A DNA stretch of 64,000 bases, from positions 1 through 64,000 of the forward strand of contig JACKOQ010000001.1 in NCBI GenBank assembly GCA_024234215.1, read 5' to 3'. Below the pieces are notes generated by a model. The model made no database searches and was not told where the DNA came from. It saw only the letters and a list, made by a program, of their open reading frames with translations. The translations under genes were made by a program, and so were the position numbers. Below, piece after piece: positions 59,964 to 64,000 of the stretch. Numbering within the stretch: the first letter of the stretch is position 1; every line of letters begins with the position of its first letter. The DNA is from Pseudomonadales bacterium. Its GTDB lineage: Bacteria > Pseudomonadota > Gammaproteobacteria > Pseudomonadales > UBA5862.

Positions 59964-60383
59964 TCAACCACCCGGTGTTTTCTTCATCCGCCGCAAGGTG
60001 CGCAGCTGCGCCACCGCCTGGGTCAGCTCAGCCAGGGCGTAGTCGAACTCGACGTGACGTCCACCCAGCGCCTCTTCGGCCTGTCTGCGCGCCTCTTCGG
60101 CCGCAGCTTCATCCAGATCGGCCGCGCGCACGGCGCTGTCGGCCAGAATGGTCACCATGCCAGGCTGCACTTCGATGAAACCACCCGAGACATAGATGAA
60201 CTGCTCTTCGCCGGCGGGTGTCAGCAGTCGCACCGGACCCGGCTTGAGCGTCGACAGCAGCGGGGCATGGCCATAGTTGACACCCAGCTCGCCCAGCGCG
60301 GCGGTTGCCACCACCGACTCCACCAGTCCGGAAAAGATCCGCTCTTCAGCGCTGACGACTTCGCACTGGATTGTCATTGCCAT
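59964..60383 (-). CDS. atpC: F1 ATP synthase subunit epsilon
   Basis: A 139-residue central-stalk subunit. MTIQCEVVSAEERIFSGLVESVVATAALGELGVNYGHAPLLSTLKPGPVR is the typical beta-sandwich; a C-terminal helical hairpin (EAAAEEARRQAEEAL) can inhibit rotation. The start is 60383 or the second ATG at 60377. It lies 48 nt after atpD. Confidence 0.96.
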   Translation of the reverse strand: MAMTIQCEVVSAEERIFSGLVESVVATAALGELGVNYGHAPLLSTLKPGPVRLLTPAGEEQFIYVSGGFIEVQPGMVTILADSAVRAADLDEAAAEEARRQAEEALGGRHVEFDYALAELTQAVAQLRTLRRMKKTPGG

Positions 60384-60431
60384 GGCTTGTTTCTCTCGCG
60401 CAAAAGGTTATCCGCGGTCATCCGATGCAGC

Positions 60432-61808
<1,377 letters not shown>

Positions 61809-61848
61809 GTGCTTGTTTCCTCAATCAAATCTGAATAATTCATCCGCC

Positions 61849-62709
61849 TCATACGGCGGCTGCGCCACCGACGATTTCGGCCAGCTCCTGGGTGATGCCG
61901 GCCTGACGCACCTTGTTGTAGGCCAGCTGCAGCTCGTTGATGAGCTCGGCGGCATTCTCGCTGGCGCTCTTCATTGCCACCATGCGCGCGGCCTGCTCGC
62001 AGGCGAAATTCTCGACCACCGCCTGATAGACCTGCGACTCGATGAACCGGGTCAGCAGCCCATCGAGCAGCTCCTTGGCATCGGGTTCATAGATGTAGTC
62101 CCAGCGGTGCTTGTACTGCTGCGCATCCTCGGCCTGCAGCGGCAGGAGCTGGTTCAGCGTCGGCTTCTGGGTCATGGTGTTGATGAAGGTGTTGCCGGCC
62201 AGCACGACCCGGTCGACCTTCCCCGCGGTGTAGGCATCGAGCATCACCCGGATCGGACCCACCAGATCAGCGATCACCGGGGTGTCGCCAAGCCGGCTGA
62301 CACTGGCCAGCAGGTTGCCGCCGTAGCTGTTGAAGTAGGCCTGACCCTTGTTGCCGATGACGCAAAGGTCGATGCCCACCCCTTGACGGCTCCACTGCGC
62401 CATCTCCTGGGTCAGTGCCTTGAACAGGTTGATGTTGAGCCCACCGCACAGACCACGGTCGCTGGTGACGACGATGTAGCCGACCCGCTTCACCTCCCGC
62501 TCTTCGAGGTAGGTGTGACGGTATTCGGCCGACGAATTGGCCAGATGGCCAATCACCGCACGAATGTGGGTCGCATAGGGCTTGCCGGCCGCCATTCGAT
62601 CGGTGGCCTTGCGCATCTTGCTCACCGCCACCATCTGCTGCGCATTGGTGATCTTCTGCGTGCTCTTGACGCTGGAAATCTGCTTCCGAATCTCTTTGCC
62701 ACTGGCCAT
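61849..62709 (-). CDS. atpG: F1 ATP synthase subunit gamma
   Basis: A 286-residue central shaft subunit (E. coli 287). N-terminal helix MASGKEIRKQISSVKSTQKITNAQQMVAVSKMRK and the C-terminal LINELQLAYNKVRQAGITQELAEIVGGAAAV form the coiled coil; VTSDRGLCGGLN is the conserved Rossmann part. It lies 36 nt after atpA. Confidence 0.98.
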   Translation of the reverse strand: MASGKEIRKQISSVKSTQKITNAQQMVAVSKMRKATDRMAAGKPYATHIRAVIGHLANSSAEYRHTYLEEREVKRVGYIVVTSDRGLCGGLNINLFKALTQEMAQWSRQGVGIDLCVIGNKGQAYFNSYGGNLLASVSRLGDTPVIADLVGPIRVMLDAYTAGKVDRVVLAGNTFINTMTQKPTLNQLLPLQAEDAQQYKHRWDYIYEPDAKELLDGLLTRFIESQVYQAVVENFACEQAARMVAMKSASENAAELINELQLAYNKVRQAGITQELAEIVGGAAAV

Positions 62710-62745
62710 CGCTGAGCTGTCTCTGGAGGGTGACGCCCTGGCTGG

Positions 62746-64000
62746 TTACCAGGATTGGGTCTTCTTGAAGGTCTCGATCGCGCTGCGAATGCTGGCGGCG
62801 ATCTGGTCGTTGTAGTCACCCTTTTCGTTGATCTGGCTCAGCAGCGCACTCTGCTCGGCACGCAGGTAGGAGAGCAGGGCGGCCTCGAAGTTCACCACCT
62901 GATCGACCGGAATGTCCTTCAGGAACCCTTCGTTGACCGCATAGAGCACGATCCCCATCTCGGCCACGCTCATCGGCGAGTACTGCTTCTGCTTCATCAG
63001 CTCGGTGACGCGCTTGCCATGCTCCAGCTGTTCACGGGTGGCATCGTCGAGATCCGACGCAAACTGCGAGAAGGCCGCCAGTTCGCGATACTGCGCCAGA
63101 GACAGACGAATGTTGCCGCCCAGCTTCTTGATGATCTTGGTCTGGGCCGCGCTGCCCACCCGCGACACCGACAGGCCGGCATTCATCGCCGGACGGATGC
63201 CGGCGTTGAAGAGGTCGGACTCGAGATAGATCTGACCATCGGTGATCGAGATCACGTTGGTCGGAACGAACGCCGAGACGTCACCGCCCTGGGTTTCGAT
63301 GATCGGCAGTGCGGTCAGTGAACCGGTCTGGCCTTTGATCTCGCCCTGGGTGAACTGCTCGACATATTCGGCATTGACCCGTGCCGCCCGCTCGAGCAGG
63401 CGCGAGTGCAGATAGAAGACGTCACCCGGATAGGCTTCACGGCCCGGCGGACGGCGCAGCAGCAGGGAGATCTGCCGATAGGCCCACGCCTGCTTGGTCA
63501 GGTCGTCATAGATGATCAGGGCATCCTGGCCGCGGTCGCGGAAGTATTCGCCCATGGTGCAACCAGAGTAAGGGGCGATGTACTGGGTCGAGGCCGGGTC
63601 GGCCGCACCGGCGGCCACGATGATGGTGTGATCCATCGCGCCATGCTCTTCGAGTTTGCGCACGGCATTGGCGATGGTCGACTGCTTCTGGCCGATCGCT
63701 ACGTAGATGCAGATGACGCCGGTACCCTTCTGGTTGATGATGGCATCGAGCGCAATCGCCGTCTTGCCGACCTGGCGGTCGCCGATGATCAGTTCGCGCT
63801 GGCCACGTCCGATCGGCACCATGGCATCGATCACCTTGAGACCAGTCTGCACCGGTTGGTCGACCGATTTGCGGCTGATCACCCCGGGCGCGACCTTTTC
63901 GATCGCATCGGTCATCTTGTGGTTGAGTGGACCCTTGCCGTCGATCGGGTTGCCGAGCGGATCGACGACGCGGCCGATCAGCTCCGGACCCACCGGCACT
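62746..64000 (-). CDS. atpA: F1 ATP synthase subunit alpha (5' end outside the window)
   Basis: The last 418 codons; roughly 95 N-terminal residues lie beyond the right edge. Walker A GDRQVGKTAIA, the LIIYDDLTKQAWAYRQISLLLRRPPGREAYPGDVF block and FSQFASDLDDATREQLEHG identify the non-catalytic alpha subunit. C-terminal helical domain intact, ending ETFKKTQSW. The remaining atp genes (atpIBEFH) are expected off-window. Confidence 0.98.
   Translation of the reverse strand, partial: VPVGPELIGRVVDPLGNPIDGKGPLNHKMTDAIEKVAPGVISRKSVDQPVQTGLKVIDAMVPIGRGQRELIIGDRQVGKTAIALDAIINQKGTGVICIYVAIGQKQSTIANAVRKLEEHGAMDHTIIVAAGAADPASTQYIAPYSGCTMGEYFRDRGQDALIIYDDLTKQAWAYRQISLLLRRPPGREAYPGDVFYLHSRLLERAARVNAEYVEQFTQGEIKGQTGSLTALPIIETQGGDVSAFVPTNVISITDGQIYLESDLFNAGIRPAMNAGLSVSRVGSAAQTKIIKKLGGNIRLSLAQYRELAAFSQFASDLDDATREQLEHGKRVTELMKQKQYSPMSVAEMGIVLYAVNEGFLKDIPVDQVVNFEAALLSYLRAEQSALLSQINEKGDYNDQIAASIRSAIETFKKTQSW

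Overview
The window is a 64 kb stretch of bacterial chromosome, densely packed and GC-rich (roughly 60-65% by eye). Gene content and order point to a gammaproteobacterium. The block yhbY / rlmE-ftsH-folP-glmM-tpiA-secG-tRNA-Leu(GAG)-tRNA-fMet-rimP-nusA-infB-rbfA-truB-rpsO-pnp has the gene order known from Escherichia and Pseudomonas. The right edge has the gammaproteobacterial order atpA-atpG-atpD-atpC-glmU-glmS. I cannot name a genus. Coding is almost entirely core metabolism and information processing; there is no complete mobile element, rRNA, CRISPR array or prophage.

Left part (1-15.4 kb): the C-terminal tail of an integron-type tyrosine recombinase enters from the left edge. A minus-strand group follows (hotdog thioesterase, SDR oxidoreductase, KDPG aldolase, small unknown protein), then yaaA, a long-chain acyl-CoA synthetase, serA, pncC, recA and hrpA. 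After hrpA come a bufferin-like peptide precursor (DUF2282) with no maturation genes beside it and a lower-GC secreted protein of unknown function, then purE-purK.

Middle (15.4-40.7 kb): a chemoreceptor with a C-terminal CZB zinc domain, a Pat-type protein acetyltransferase behind a chorismate-lyase-like gene, an FKBP isomerase, and a Lon-like AAA protease translationally coupled to a universal-stress-like protein. Next is the large minus-strand translation/transcription operon (rimP to pnp). It is preceded by two tRNA genes, a very good sigma70 promoter, a tRNA terminator and an attenuator-like terminator in the rimP leader. Upstream of these are secG, tpiA, glmM, folP, ftsH and rlmE, with yhbY divergent.

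Right part (40.7-64 kb): nitrogen uptake (TorF-type porin, amtB, glnK), then a four-gene minus-strand unit (acyl-CoA synthetase, N-formylglutamate amidohydrolase-like protein, NTF2-like protein, Atm1-type ABC exporter). Next come a lytic transglycosylase, hisI, a dihydroorotase, a lipoprotein, a solitary secretin-N-domain protein, an arsenite exporter/arsenate reductase pair without an arsR next to it, and glmS-glmU-atpCDGA, with atpA cut by the right edge.

Functional links: glmM, glmU and glmS together supply UDP-GlcNAc for the envelope; serA, hisI, purEK, pyrC and folP cover biosynthesis; amtB-glnK-porin form a nitrogen module; the rimP-pnp block builds the translation machinery. The parts most worth a second look are the orphan bufferin precursor and its lower-GC neighbour, the 22-bp perfect palindrome in front of recA, the integron integrase at the edge, and the acyl-CoA synthetase/amidohydrolase/NTF2/ABC unit.
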